Source: Solen grandis (taxonomy: Eukaryota > Mollusca > Bivalvia > Adapedonta > Solenidae). Taken from it: DNA of 64,000 nucleotides. Made by a program: the position numbers and the translations under genes. How positions within the stretch are numbered: position 1 is the first letter of the stretch; each line of letters opens with the position of its first letter. The stretch covers positions 26,909,002 through 26,973,001 of the forward strand of contig CM037777.1 in NCBI GenBank assembly GCA_021229015.1. The letters run 5' to 3'. Shown here piece by piece: positions 34,800 through 49,700 of the stretch. The notes beneath the pieces were generated by a model that worked only from the letters and a program-made list of their open reading frames with translations, did no database searches and was not told the origin of the DNA.

Positions 34800-37700
34800 A
34801 TGAGCTTGAATGTGTGTGTACGGACGATTTTTTTCAGAGTGGGAACCAACAGTATTTCAGTCATTTAGAGATTATTTCTATGTGAGAAAGATATAGTGCT
34901 GTCACACTGCAATATCACGCTGTAGACATGTGGCATGATACCACACACAGTCACATTATCCTGATATCGGGTCTGCCAGTCCTGGAACTACCCTTATATA
35001 TTGAGCGCCAAGCAATGGTAGCTATACAAGCACAGAAAAGAATTACATACATATAAGACTAAGAATGTACATGTTTCCTTTATCTCACTCCTCCACTGAT
35101 ATTTTCTCTGTATTTCTTTTAACTCGATCTAATAAACTATTGAAACACCATTACAAACTTGCAGTTTTAGTTATATATTCTTTATATATGTATATATGTA
35201 ACAAAATACTACATTTTGGTAATATTAATAATTATCACTAAACACAGGTTGACCGCTTAATACAGGTGGTCGCTTATACACGTTCAGATGTAGGCCCTAT
35301 ATCTCATGATTTTACACATCACCTACTGCAGAAGGGGTTATTCAAAGAGAAATAGACATCGATATTCAGGTGCGGATAAATCAAACACGTAAAAAAAATC
35401 AATATTTTTAACAATAATAATCGGCAGTGCTCGTGAAACTCTAGAAATCAGCATGGTTGTCTTATATTCAAACATTACAAACCAAAAATATCATAACACT
35501 GATATGAACACAATATACAAGTAGTGCAATATACACAATCCTTTTTATGTGAAATAAGGGTGAAAATAGTTATGATAGTGAGTTTTTGAAACCCACAGGG
35601 ACACGAAGTTGAACAGGGTGTATCATATCCTACATAAACAAGACAAATATTAATGCCAAGCATCAAAGACGCAGCCCATGTTTTTGAAGCACGACTTGCA
35701 CGACTTAAATAAAACAAAGCCATACAGAAAAGGTCCAAAAACAACAAAAAAAGTTTTTTTATCAGATTATTCAGAAATATAGATAAAAAAAGTACACAAA
35801 ATACTTTGATTATAGTAGACACATTATGTGACGATGATTTAAAATGACATAAATTAACTAATTTATAGATCAATAAAGATACATTTTACAACAGGTAATT
35901 CGTTTCTTATATAATTATTGGAATAGTTAGGGTCTGCAAGATGCATGGAATTTCCAGACAGTAAGCTACTAAGGCGGTATTAATGTCAATGTAAAATAAA
36001 TCATCATCAGCAGCAGCAAGAACAAGGTCAATGATGACGAAATATTCAGCACAGATAAGTTTTTATTTGGTAAGGGAATTAGGTACAAGGCCCAGTATTA
36101 ATTAACAATCTACTTCCCTTGATAATGTAGCGTGACGTAGGAGTATGGCACTCTTTTTGTATTGATGATATGTATTAAACTAAATACATGTATATATTTA
36201 CAAGGCTTTACAGCATAAGCTATGCAATGCTCAGTTAAATTTACCCATTTCAAACACTATACATACTGGGACCGCAAACTGGCCGTAAATTAGACATGTC
36301 CGCTACGGCCATATGTATAGTGTTTGTGTGTTTTTACACTCTCAACATTATGCGGTAATACTTATATTAAACTGCTTTTTAATTGATTTTTCAAGTTGAC
36401 GGTTTGTATCTGAATTCTGAATATTTTAAGATCTCAAAACATCTTTGAAAAAATAAATTCTGAGCTTTAATGAATCGGGTTGCTTGCAATGTTCATTAAC
36501 CAAGTTTTTAAACCCGTTGCCTACGAATTTAATAAGGAGAAGTCATCAGATACACATTATATGTGACCAGTTTCTTTGTAATAACGATTGGAGACTTGCA
36601 TATTTTGACTCTTGTTATTTATTTTCACCAGTTAATGCAAGTAATTGATTCATAAAGTGTTTCTTTTGAACATATTACTGTTTTTTATTACTTTTTTATT
36701 TTACAATAATAGCAGTAGTTGCTCCCTGTTTTGATTATGCGGCTCCACTGGCAAAATAAAAACCTATTCCATACTGGACATAAGTCAATAATGGTAACAT
36801 GAATCAAAGTACCGAGAGTCCTTGTGTTGCGGCATAAACAGGTACAGTGGCTGGATCTGTTTTACTGATTTTCCCCATAAAATTAATCTTGTTAATTAAG
36901 GGCCTAATGATGTATTGCCATAATCAGGGACACATTAAATGCCAGAGGTGGGTTAACTGCTGCACTCCTCTGGCTTACGTCACACAACTTCCACCCTTAC
37001 GTATCTTTCTTTGTGTGCTGTGGCATTCATTCATTTTATAAGTAAACAAGACTAATTTTGATGCAAAGCATATTTATTTTAATAACATTTGCATTTACAA
37101 ACAGTGGGTCTAAATATTACCACTAGGCTACGATACATGCCATTTTGACAAATATCCTCAACTGTAGGCCTTTTCCTATCTCTAAAGTGTGTTCTTAAAT
37201 GTCCATGTAGCAGGGTCTCTATTTATACGTGGTCTCTAATTCTAGGGTCATGCAACTCTCTGATTGGTCGAAACATCATGTTGAATCGCGAGAACGAGAT
37301 TGGTTTATCTGCGCCATTTTTAAATCTCACTGAGAGAAAGGGGAAATACGTGTTTTGTATTTGATCGTCTTTACTTTTTAAAGCTGAATAGAACATTAAT
37401 TATAAGTTCACACACAAAGTATAATTATTCCATTTGTTTCCCTTCTTTATTTTTCTATTATAATGCGGTTAATAAGGGTTTAAATAATCTAAAAATAATG
37501 TCGTGTAATCATCCCGAGATCAAATGTTTACAAAATGGCGGATTTCGCAGGTTTAAGCGTAATTTTATAAAACATTTTGTCAATAAGGAAAAGAACAAAT
37601 ATTTTATAATCTACGCAACTTTGTAAAAAAAGAATGGGAAAATGTAAACAAAAAAGAGTTTTAAATTTTTGTCGCACTGATCGGAAGATATCAAAATCCG

Positions 37701-40700
37701 AAAGGTTGCCTAAAAACCTGTTTTTGATGTTGACTTCGAATTTACTAGCATATTTTATTTTGTAAAAGCCTTTCATTATCTAGATCTAACTATTCATAGA
37801 ACTTAACAAAATATCAAAATACAGGAATTCATATCTCTCACTCGTGATTTGCCTTGTTTCTTTGTTCCTTGTTACGGTTATGATTTAAACGTCTGTGTAA
37901 CATATTCCACTCGTATCCGTTTGTGCAGAATCGCATTGCATGGATCCGCACTACGCGCGGAGGGTACAGTTAAAATTGTTGTGGAAAATATGCAAATTAG
38001 CAAGGCCTGATTTCGTTCTTCAGCATAAGACGGCTATCGCCGTCTAAAAATGGTTTTGGAGAAATTTTTGAGATGCTAAACTTGCTTAACTCACCATTAG
38101 AAGAGCGAAGTTGGTCAGGTGTTCGCAGTGACACACAGTGTGAGAGTCGTCCGAGATATTGAGGCTGCATCCCTCTGAAGACCATGAGCGGCTAACGGTG
38201 TCCCAGAAAACACAAGTCGCATTCTTTCCAGCCTTTATATAGAGAATGGGTAGTACTGGATATAGTCTATGTAGACGTTACTATGCGATAGAGTATAGAT
38301 ATGGGATTCTACGTGATTTAGAATCCTTAATTATAAGAAATTCTTTTTTCTACACTCCTAATATTAAGAGACATTCAATCACGACTATACATTAGGTAAT
38401 TCAAATCTCTCATTCTACATATTAACTTAATTCTGAAGAGTGCTCTGTCAGTGATAAATTCAACAGCTTAATTGTCGTCATAAACCAGCAATTTGAAGTT
38501 TTTCAAGCACTGGTAAAGAAATATACATTATTCACGCAAACAAATATAGTAATAATCGTTCTCTAAGAATGCGTAATTTGCCTGTAAAGTGCTAAAAATA
38601 TATAAGTATCTAGAAAGATATACATTTACTTTTCTTCTAAATCTACTCACTGGTTTAGGTTTACATGTACGTATTTGTAAATTAAAATAATGTTTGCATT
38701 TATTATTTTAACTGGATACCTGTATCAAGTTAAAACAAAGGGGGCCAAGATTGCCCTGAATCGCTCATCTGAGAAACATTGCCTTCATTGCCTATTATAG
38801 TATTATGAGTCATACTGAATACATAATCAATGCAGAAGTACAGCAAGATCAGCAAAATTCCACACGAAAACTGTATCTGCCAACCAAATTTTGAAGGTCA
38901 TAGCTCTAATAAGTTTATATTAAATCAAGTGACCCCTGACCCCATGTTCTCGAAAATGCTTGAGTACGATTTAAGGCTCAAATTTGAGTATCATACTGAA
39001 ATCCCTATTGAAAGTAATGGGCATATTTTGAGTTTGAGTATGAAATCATACTGAAGTACCATTTTGTTTTCGAGAACACGGGCCTTGGGTGGGGCAAATT
39101 TTGACACCAAGGCCATGATTTGAACAGACTATGTTGAGGTCCTCTAGTAAACATCTTTATTCCAGGCCTTGTGGTTTCTGACAAGGAGATTTTTTGATGG
39201 TTTTCCTATACAAGTCTATGTAAAATCAAATGACCCCTAGGGCGGGACCAATTTAGATCACAGGGCCTTGATTTGAACAAACAGCCAATTATCCTAAAAG
39301 CTCATATGGGCACTACGCGCTCAGGTGAGCTAAAAAGTAAATCATCATTTTACAATACGGTATGGTATGATAATAATTTGAACATTTCTAATGACCAAAA
39401 TGTAAAACAACAATGTTTAGACAAACAGACAGAATATTATATTTTGATTTGTAAAAAGTACATCATCATTTCAAATGTAAATATGCATATAAATAGATAT
39501 CATTTCTCAATACACTTCATTTTAAACTATTTCATAAATACAACAAATGTTTGGCATAAACTTTTTTTAAACAGAACACATTTTCTCTTTTCTTGAAGCT
39601 CCAGTTTCAAGAGGATGTTGCATCATAGAAATTATCGTAAATATATTAAAAAAATATCCATGATGCGGGAAAGAAAGAAAACAAATAATCACAATTTGTA
39701 AATTGTAATTTACTTATCAAAAAAATCGACGCAAGTTTTATTTAATTATTCGTATTAATAATTTTTTTTAATTAAACCTGTCTTCATACTCAGGTCCCGT
39801 AATATTCATTAGAGCAAATGCTATTGTACAATGACAATTAAAAACATAGAAAATATGTCAGTCAAACTGTGTCTTGACGTAGGGAAACTGTTGGAGATCA
39901 CCCACAATAATGAATAAAACCGGATAATTAATTCCACACTTTTCAGTGACAAACTGTGCTCCTGATTTTTAAATAAAAAACTTGCCGTAAAAAACTGCAG
40001 GAGATTGTCCACAATATTAAATATTAAGACCATAATTAATCAAACAGTCATCTTTTGGTCATATGAAATTTTACATTTGCTTAAGGGACTCTATAAAAGC
40101 TCGCACATAATAATGAATAAGTATAGACAACTCATATTAATATCAAAAGCTTTAACGTGTCTTCCTCCCGGAGCGAGCGTGTGTTTTGCCATGATGTTCG
40201 GCGGCACGTGAAATCAACCTCATGTAAAGAGTATGTAATTCATTACCGATCCTCTTACCACAAAGGTAAGAATTTATAATTATAGAAAAACAAGAGGGCC
40301 ATGATGGCCCTGAAACGCTCACCTGAGTACTATTGCTACAACTGATTACAAGGTTTTTAAACAGACAAGAATTCTGATATAACTCAATCTTAAACATTTT
40401 AGCCCTGACAATACTACACACCAAAAATCTAACTTAGGCCTTATGATTCACAGTAGAAGATTTTTTTTAAAGATTTTCCTATATAACTCTATGTAAAACA
40501 AGTGACCCCTGGTGCGGGGGCATTTATCACCATAAGGTCATGATTTGTACAATCTTGGTAATGAACCATAAGATGATGCTACATACCAAATATCTATTCT
40601 CTAGGCCTTATGAAGAGAAGATTTTTAAAGATTTTCCTATATAACTCTATGTAAAACAAGTGACCCCTTGCGGGGGCATTTATCACCTGGCATGATTTGA

Positions 40701-43700
40701 CAATCTTCGTAATGAACCATAAGATGATGCTACATACCAAATATCTAATCTCTAGGCCTTATGGATTCATAGAAGAAGATTTTTAAAGATTTTCCTAAAT
40801 AACTCTATGTAAAACAAGTGACCCCTGGTGCGGGGGCATTTATCACCGTAGGGCTATGATTTGAACAATCTTGGTAATGAACCATTAGATAATGCTACAT
40901 ACCAAATATCTAAGCTCTAGGCCTAATGGATTCATAGAAGAAGACTATTAAAGATTTTCCTATATAACTCTATGTAAAACAAGTGACCCTGGTGCGGGAG
41001 CATTTATCACCGTAGGGCTATGATTTGTACAATCTTGGTAATGGCCCATAAGATGATGCTACATACAAAATATCTAAGCTCTAGGCCTTGCAGTTTTGCA
41101 GAAGAAGATTTTCAAAGTTTGCATTTTTAAAATCTATTTTTAGCTCCTGTGACCTACTTTTTTTAACCAATCTGAATAATTTGTACAACTTTGATAGAGG
41201 GCATCATAAGGATGATTCCTGTGAAGTTTGGTCAAAATCCCTTCAGCGGTTCATGAGGAGATGTTGTTTAAAGCAAATTGTTGACGCCGGACGCACGGAC
41301 GCACGCACGGACGACAGGACGCCGGACAAAAGGCGATCAGAAAAGCTCACCTTGAGCACGTTGTGCTCAGGTGAGCTAAAAATGTTTACGGTTTAAAGTA
41401 CAGAGCTACAGGTAAACTATTAGAGTTATTTTATCGGTGTAGCAGTATTATCATATTATACCTATAGACTTGACTATTTGAGTTTACCGTCGCTTCGACA
41501 GTATTTCAGTCATATAGCGACGTTCAGCTAATTACAGGTGGAGGAAGACCCCGAATTCACGGAAGCATCCGGTGTCCGGTGTAGAACCACCGACCTACCG
41601 CAAGCCAGCTGGAAGGCTTCCTCACATGAAACTCCGAATGATCCTGCCGGGATTCGAAGCCATGCGGTGAGGGGCTGAGTGAGTGTTAAAGTCAGCAACT
41701 TTACCCTCTCGGTAACGGAGGCCCCTTATTATACATATAGAATTTTAATTTGTTGTGTGTGTGGGGGGGGGGGGATTCAATTGATTTGAATGTGTACGCT
41801 TTAGAAAAGTGGTGGCTGTGATATTACAGTCCTTCAGTCTTAATGAATCTTGCAATCTTAAACAAATTGTGAAAATTTTATTTTAAAGGATTGCAGGAGA
41901 TTTGTAATAATGCAAGGTAAGAATGGTAAAAATACGTATTTATGTACATAGAGATATAAGTTTCATATAAGTTTTAAAACATTTCGAAATTTGACAGATA
42001 AGGATTACTTGATTGGCACTTAAGTAAAAAAATATATATACATATAAGAAAATAAATAAATGAATATAGGAGAATATAAAGAATAATAATGTTTACCAAA
42101 AAAATCAGTATAAGTATTGTTATGATACTGTGGATCACAAGTGGAAAGAAGGAAAAAATGAACACGATTTGATCCATGCTTATGATGAATAGATGTACAC
42201 ACACGGGAGAACACACTGTAAACACACGGGAGAACACACTGTAAACACACGGGAGAATACACTGTAAACACACGGGAGAAAACACCGTAAAGACACGAGA
42301 GAAAACACTGTAAACACACGGGAGATCGTGGTTTCTTTCCCATGTGGACGTAATTGAAACTTTTATATGGCAACCATTTAAGGGACTCGCGTAGTTACTC
42401 GAGCAGACAAGAAATAACAAGCGTCAGATAACAAGCACTTACAATTTATAAACTTTCATAATAAATATATGAATTTTGACGCACAGGAAACTAAATTAAC
42501 TATATAGGCTGATGATTAGAGGAGAAAGAATATAGTATTCCCAATTATTACGCAGAAAACAAAATTAATGGGATGTTTTGTAAATAAAAAGGTTTAATAT
42601 GCAGAAAATTGTTTTTTCGGACGACAATTAGGAAGCTAGAAAGAAATAATTAGGATTTTAATGGAGATATACATGCAGGAAAAATAAAAAAATATCTCCA
42701 TGAGACATGAAATGTCAAATAACGGAAAGATGTATAAATAGGCAGACTTGAAAACGGATAGTCAGGCAGACAGACTGCGAAACATATTCTATGCTGAGTA
42801 AATGTGTCGAGGAAGAAATAAGATTCAGTAAATAAAGAATATTTTTGTCCTTAGACGGACAAATACACTCGTACATATCAAGCCTGAACTCCGCCTTCCA
42901 TCCATACTTAGTGATAAGTAGTACTTCAATACTTAGCGGTGAAATTCATCATTTTTGTTTCTCTAATAAAATTAACAAAATGTTTAATTTCCTATAGCAA
43001 TATGGTTAATTTTCAAGGTGATAATACAAGACAATTTAGTCATATACTTTAAAATTTGGAATTAAATATTTTGGTATTGTTATAAGGGAATAAACAATAA
43101 TTAGACCCTAGATATTTACGAATCATGGAATTAGCCCCTAAGTATTTACGAATCATGGAATTAGCCCCTAAGTATTTACGTTTCATGGAATTAGCCCCTA
43201 AGTATTTACGTTTCATGGAATTAGCCCCTTAACGCTAAGTATGGTTGGAGGAATTAGTGCCTGTACATTATTCTGAGTCTTGATACCTTGCTAGAAACAT
43301 GCCCATGGAGTAATGACGTAAAAAGTGTTTACAAACAGGCAGACGGAAGGGCAGAGAAAAGAGAATAGTTTAGCTGTCCGCATGCTTATTCTCCACTTTC
43401 ATTGACTAAAACCATACATTCGTTTAACTGATAAATGATTATAATACAAGGAAACAAAATTAAAGTTGGGTGAAATATATTGTAAAACGAGATCTGGATA
43501 TTGTAAGTTTATATATTAGTTATATTTTTTATCACTTTCTAATGTGATTATTCTTATGCATGCTCCATCTCCCATAGGAATTATACACATAGCAATAATA
43601 TAACGACGGTATGAGAAAATAGGTGCACGTATAGCTTGCCCGCCAGAGGCGCTGAATTTGGATATCCGGTATTGAGATTCCCACTATCAATTGTAATATG

Positions 43701-46700
43701 TTGCGTTGTAAGCAACGCAGCATAAAGCATAAAAACCGACAACAGCAAAAACACCAACAACAAGCAAACAACAACGAAACAAAGTTCGAACACACAACCT
43801 CAGATCGACAATATGCTACAAATGGACCAGGGTGCTGATTAATCACATCTTATCAGTCGTGGAATTCAAAATATGAAAAGTATAGTATAGTATATCGTGT
43901 TGCTAATTACTTACTTGTAAATGCTGAAACGTGATTTTCACCGGCTCACGTAAGTTGGTCACTGTAACTTTAGGAACTGTAGCCCCGACAACAAAGCTGT
44001 TAATATCTCTCCTGACAATAACACGGGTCCCATCATCTCGGATAACTTCTTTCGTTTCATTGTTTTGGACGATGGCCTTTAAATACACGTACAATAGCAT
44101 ATATAAGTTCAAGACTAGTTTTAAAATTGCGAATCTTTAATCAAATTGAAGTCCGCATGCTTAGAACATCATCACTGGTTAGAACTAAGAAAACAGGAAA
44201 CCAGATTCAGTCAGTGCACAGGACGGCCGGTAGACAGTCCATTCTCGTCGAAAACCTCGAACATCGGACAAACATAGGCACACAGTCACCCATACATACA
44301 CACAAACAGAGGAACATAGGAACACAACCATTCATACATACACATAAAGGCACACAGTCACCCATAAATACACACAAACATAGGACCATAGGACCACAAC
44401 CATTCATACATACAAATATAGGCACACAGTCACCCATACATACACACAAACAGAGGACCATAGGAACACAACCATTCATACATACACATATAGGCACACA
44501 GTCACCCATAATACACACAAACAAGGAACATAGGCACAACAGCACCCATACATACACACAACATAGGAACATAGGCACACAACCATTCATACATACAAAA
44601 ATAGGCACACAGCCACCCATATATACACACAAACATAGGACATAGGTACATAACCATTCATACATACAAATATAGGCACACAGCCATCCAAACATACACA
44701 CAAACATAGGAACATAGGCACACAATCAACCATACATACACACAAACAAAAGGGGATAGGTACACAATCAACCAATCATACACACAAACAAAAGGGGATA
44801 GGTACACAATAAATCAATCATACACACAAACAAAAGGGGATAGGTACACAATCAACCAATCATACTCACAAACAAAAGGGGATAGGTACACAATCAACCA
44901 ATCATACACACAAACAAAGAAACATAAGTCAAGACATCAATTCATACATACAAACATAGGAACATAGGCAAACAACCACTCATGCATACACAAACATAGG
45001 CAATCTTTTTTTCCGATTTCCGATCCCGACTTCGGCAGATACCTAATATGAAACATTTCTAGAAAAAAAATTCGCTTGTAAGATCATTTAATTTTATTGC
45101 TGAGGTCTTTTGAAGACTTGAAGACCGAGGATGCTGAAGTCAACCGCCAACACGTAGGCGAGGAGGGAAAAGAGCAATAGAAACATGAGAACAAAATATA
45201 AAAAAAATCTTAAATATAAAAAGTGACGAATAAACAGGTAAACTATGTCCAATATCGAATATTTATATCAACACTGCACTCTTTAACGGCACCTCATACG
45301 TTTCGGAGAAAAACAATAGTTCTTAAATATTTTTAGCTACTTTTGCGACAGAGTTTTGGATGGATCTAGTGTCACTTTCGTTTTATTCACTTTTGTAAGG
45401 GAAAGTCAACGAATCAACAATATCTAGATTTATGCTCAGTGAAGATATCATTAACACATTCCTTTTTTGAGAATGTAAAAAGATGGAAATCGAACAGGGG
45501 ATGTTCACAAAAGCTCGCCTTCAGCACATTCTAAGTTAAAAACTTAGACTTGAATACTTACCTGAAACACGTTTGAGTCCCTAATGATAGACATCGTAAC
45601 TTTGTCCACTTTGTTAACATCGGTAGCCGGGAGGGACCGCAATAAGGACCGGGGTAATACAATGCCAGTGTGGTCATCACTTACCAACGCCTCGGAGTTC
45701 TTGTACACAACCTATAGAAAGCAATATCAAACCTGACAAAAGTATACAGCCGAAAGTTTAACAAAAGTTGTTGTTTTTTCCGTACTTTTCATTCCTATTG
45801 TATACAGCCTGTAAAGCCCAAACACATTAACTTGTAATAAGCCGTCACCTCAGAGAAATAGTTGCTGCTAGTGTTGAAAATCATTCAAAAAAAAAAATCG
45901 TCGATCAATCAGCCCGTCTTTCTGACTGACTAATGATTAATCAGTGAATGTTATTGATATACAGACTGTTCTTATTAAAGTTATGATAAATATTAAAACA
46001 CAACAATCAAATTTGAATGTCTCAGTTATTATTTGTTCCATTTATTCATGTCCACAGTTTCCAAGTCAAAATATTACTGATTAATATTGAACGAGATCTC
46101 GCTGAGACACTTTAAATTTGGCAGACGCTTGCAGACGCTTAACAGACAGACGCTTTACACTATCACTGGTAAAAGAGGTTTGCGATCTAATGAGTGACAT
46201 ACATATTTGGTTTAATGACCAAAAAATTGAAGAGAAAAATTAGTATATATATAATTGATATGAGTAATTTTACACATCACACGTTATCTCGCGATAACAT
46301 TATCGAACACGTAACTTAGCGAGAGATTCTCTTGACTTGTTCTTTACTTATATCAGAGTTGCGAATCTCTGTTAGGTTATTAGGTCTTTGGCCTGGCAAT
46401 CGTTTCTACTCAGCAATACCTAGAATAATATCAAACGTATTGCACTGGTTCGTGCGGCAGTCTATAGTTTATCACTTGATCAACGTTGCCAATATTGATT
46501 ACGACGGGGCATTTCGTAAAATGCCGTGTTTCTCCTTCGAGACTCGACTTCTATATTTTTCTCATATCCCTCATCTTTGTTTTCTGTGAAGAAGTTGATG
46601 AATAAATACATATGATTCATGTCCTAGTCCACTAAGGAAAAATAGTCAGCTCTAATGACACTCATAATATGTCTAAATATGTTGAAAAAAAAAACTGATT

Positions 46701-49700
46701 CAACCTCAAACATTAAGTCTTTCCTATTATTATAGGGTGCCTGGATAGCGTAGTGGTAACGTGCTTCGCTTCTCACTAATACGTCCAGGGTCCGATTCCT
46801 GGTCACGTACGTGAGAGGGTAGAGTGGTTGCCCGCCCTGGCACGTGGGTTTTCTACGGGCTGTCCGGTTTCCTCCCACAGTAATAACCACATACGCCGGC
46901 ACCAGAATCAGCGAGAGTGATTAATATAAGTTGTGAAAATTTGTTCCGTAATCGATGTAAAGTAAATAAAGCTTTAACCTTTCAGTCTTTCCTAGCTAAT
47001 GAAACTGAACAAGCTATGCCAGTAAATATATAAAGTGTTGTAACCAAACATTTTTAGGACTTTTGAAATATTTTTTTTACGATATTTCTTTCTAATCCAA
47101 CAGAACACTACTCTGAATAAATAACATTTTCAAGGCCGAGGGCCATACTAATTGCCATTAAACTACCACGTATTATCATTATGATCGTATTATTTCAGAT
47201 TTACTGTTACTATCACGCCTATGTACACACCTTCTCTACAGTTTTCATTACTCCGGAACATTGCTGCCTCTAGAGAATCGAAGATCATATCTAAAGTGAG
47301 GTTCCAAGCGATTTCCAATACATACAATCATAACCCATTATATTATCATATAACATACTTAATACCACCGGTGTTCATTTTCAAAGAAAAGCAATACACG
47401 TAAACCGCGATGATATCTGGTAAACATTTTTTATATGGAATCACTGAAAAAATTTCTTTCGGCACTCCGAAAAGCTACCTGTATATGGTTTGAGTTCGGA
47501 TTAAAAAAGCTACCTGTATATGTTTTCTGTTCGGATTAAAAAAGCTACCTGTATATGTTTTCTGTTCGGATTAAAAAAGCTACCTGTATATGTTTTCTGT
47601 TCGGATTAAAAAAGCTACCTGTATATGTTTTATGTTCATATTGGTTCTATTATTGAGCAAAATTGTTACAAGGAAACGTACTGCTCAAACGACAAAGTGT
47701 CAGTTTTCATCCATAACGTCTATACATATGTATATATATTTAAGACAGCATATCTGACAGGCTATTAAATGCAGTCTTACCAGTCACGATGTCAATAAAT
47801 AGTATAATACATCAAAGCGGCGAATTTACCTAGTGTGGTGGCACTTGGGTCTGTCCCCAAATCCCAAGATGGTAAGCGAATGCTGCAGTGTGCAACTTAT
47901 CAGCATAACTTGCGTGTCTTTATGTTACGACATTAGCTAATTGTCTATCTTTTACGTATTAAACAAGCATTTATTGTATAAAATACTGTTCAAGTTGCCA
48001 GAAAATGTGAACGTAATGTCTTGCCACATGAAAAAAACAAGAATTCCGCATTACGGATGCTGACGCACATCTAATTTATGTCACTATATAATAATCTTAT
48101 CCCATTAACTAGACTCTTAACTTATTATATGTCATTCGGTTACATTGTTCCAAAAGGCAGAACGTACCTTTGGGCGGAACAATTGTTAATTATTTATATG
48201 TCAACAATGCTTCTTTAATTTAAATAGGGTAAGACAAGTAAAAAGTAATTCAGAAAATAAAAAGTAAATATCTACTCTATGCGTGTGTGGAAGAGGGGGA
48301 TCTCCTACACATCGAATTCCTTCCAATATGAAGATCAGAGAACCAAGAAGACACCTTTTAAGTATCAAATTAGTACATGCAATGGATACTGAGATAAATG
48401 ACTTTGATTTCACTTTTATATAACAAAAAAAAACACACAAAAAACTCAAGTTAAAATAGGTCCAAAATTTGCATCAAATTCAAACAAGAATTATTTAACT
48501 TGATTAATTTTGGAAGGCTGGGAAGTGTTGTGTTAAGTTTCAGTAAGTTACCTGCAGTGGTTACTGAGATATGTCTTTTATAGGTATGGAGAAGAAGCTG
48601 ACATACACCCAATACTTCAAGAAATCAGACACTCTTATATATGTTAAAAGGGGCCACAATTCTTGCAAAAGGCAAGCTGAGAGTAATGGATTTTGCATCT
48701 TGGAGAAACATTATGATGTTACGTAAGTGTAAACAAGTTTTAAAACTATACAAAAATTAGCTTTTATAGGTAAATAAAACTTTACAAAAACTCAAAAATT
48801 TAATTAGCAAATTTGCTATTTTTTAGGAGTAAAAGGGCCATAATCTTGTAATAAACAGAATAGACTTATGGTTCTTGCAGCCGGAGCCAACTTATGGTGG
48901 TGAAAAAGTGTTTCAAGTTTCAAAGCAGTAGCTTGAGGTGAAAAGCTGACATAAACATAAAACTTAACCAAGAAACCTGATTTTTTTTTTTTAAAAAGGG
49001 CCTTAATGAAAAAATAATAAATAAATAAAACAAGAGGGCCATGATGGCCCTGAATCGCTCACCTGAGTACCATTGCTTCAACTGATGTCAAGGTTTTTAA
49101 ACAGACATTCTGATATAACTTTATCTAAAACATTTTACCCCTGACAATACTACACACCAAATATCTAAGCAATGGGCCATATGGTTTCAGAGAAGACTTG
49201 GGCGCAGGGTCATTTATCACCGTAGGGCCAAGACTTTGAAAATCTTGGTAATGAACCATAAGATGATGCTACATACCAAATATCTAAGCTCTAGGCCTTA
49301 AGGATTCATAGAAGAAGATTTTTTAAGATTTTCCTATATAACTCTGTGTAAAACAAGTGACCCCTGGTGCGGGGTCATTTATCACCATAGGGCTATGATT
49401 TGTACAATCTTGGTAGTGGCCAATAAGATGATGCTTCATACCAAATATCTAAGCTCTAGGCCTTATGCATTCATGGAAGAAGATTTTTTTAAGATTTTCC
49501 TATATAACTCTTGTAAAACAAGTGACCCCTGGTGCGGGGTCATTTATCACCATAGGGCTATGATTTGTACAATCTTGGTAGTGGGCTTCATACCAAATAT
49601 CTAAGCTCTAGGCTTATGCATTATGGAAAAGATTTTTTAAGATTTTTCTATATAACTCTATGTAAAACAAGTGACCCCTGGTGCGGGGTCATTTATCACC

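Larger units (their letters stand above)
31301..38094 (-). other. GPCR intron between GPS and TM1
   Basis: It holds SINEs (31543, 32395, 34848), a G-run at about 32974-32992, a CAAT microsatellite at about 33051-33069, the MITE at 33718, a foldback at 33995-34116, a CT tract at about 34464-34500, an A-run at 34769-34797 and the foldback at 36251-36326. No exon was seen. Confidence 0.55.
38233..43914 (-). other. GPCR intron with two Pearl-like elements, a SINE and minisatellites
   Basis: It holds the elements listed at 38733, 40289, 41493, 42195 and 42887. Nothing else was recognised. Confidence 0.55.

Noticed and set aside
35475..35873. 132-codon minus-strand frame with several Cys
   Set aside because: Checked as a missing receptor exon but it lacks GPS or GAIN motifs, and the GPS exon is clearly at 38095.
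41974..42420. Minus-strand open frames with a repeated CLQC motif
   Set aside because: Carried by the 22-23-bp minisatellite; two frames are open at once.
44127..44775. Long open frames on both strands
   Set aside because: They are generated by the ACATACACAC minisatellite; open on both strands and purely periodic.
46735..46810. tRNA-like A and B boxes
   Set aside because: The sequence continues into a conserved non-tRNA body with an A/T-rich tail and recurs at 52842; it is a SINE head, not a tRNA gene. The same applies to 3656-3722, 26731, 31543 and the other SINE heads.
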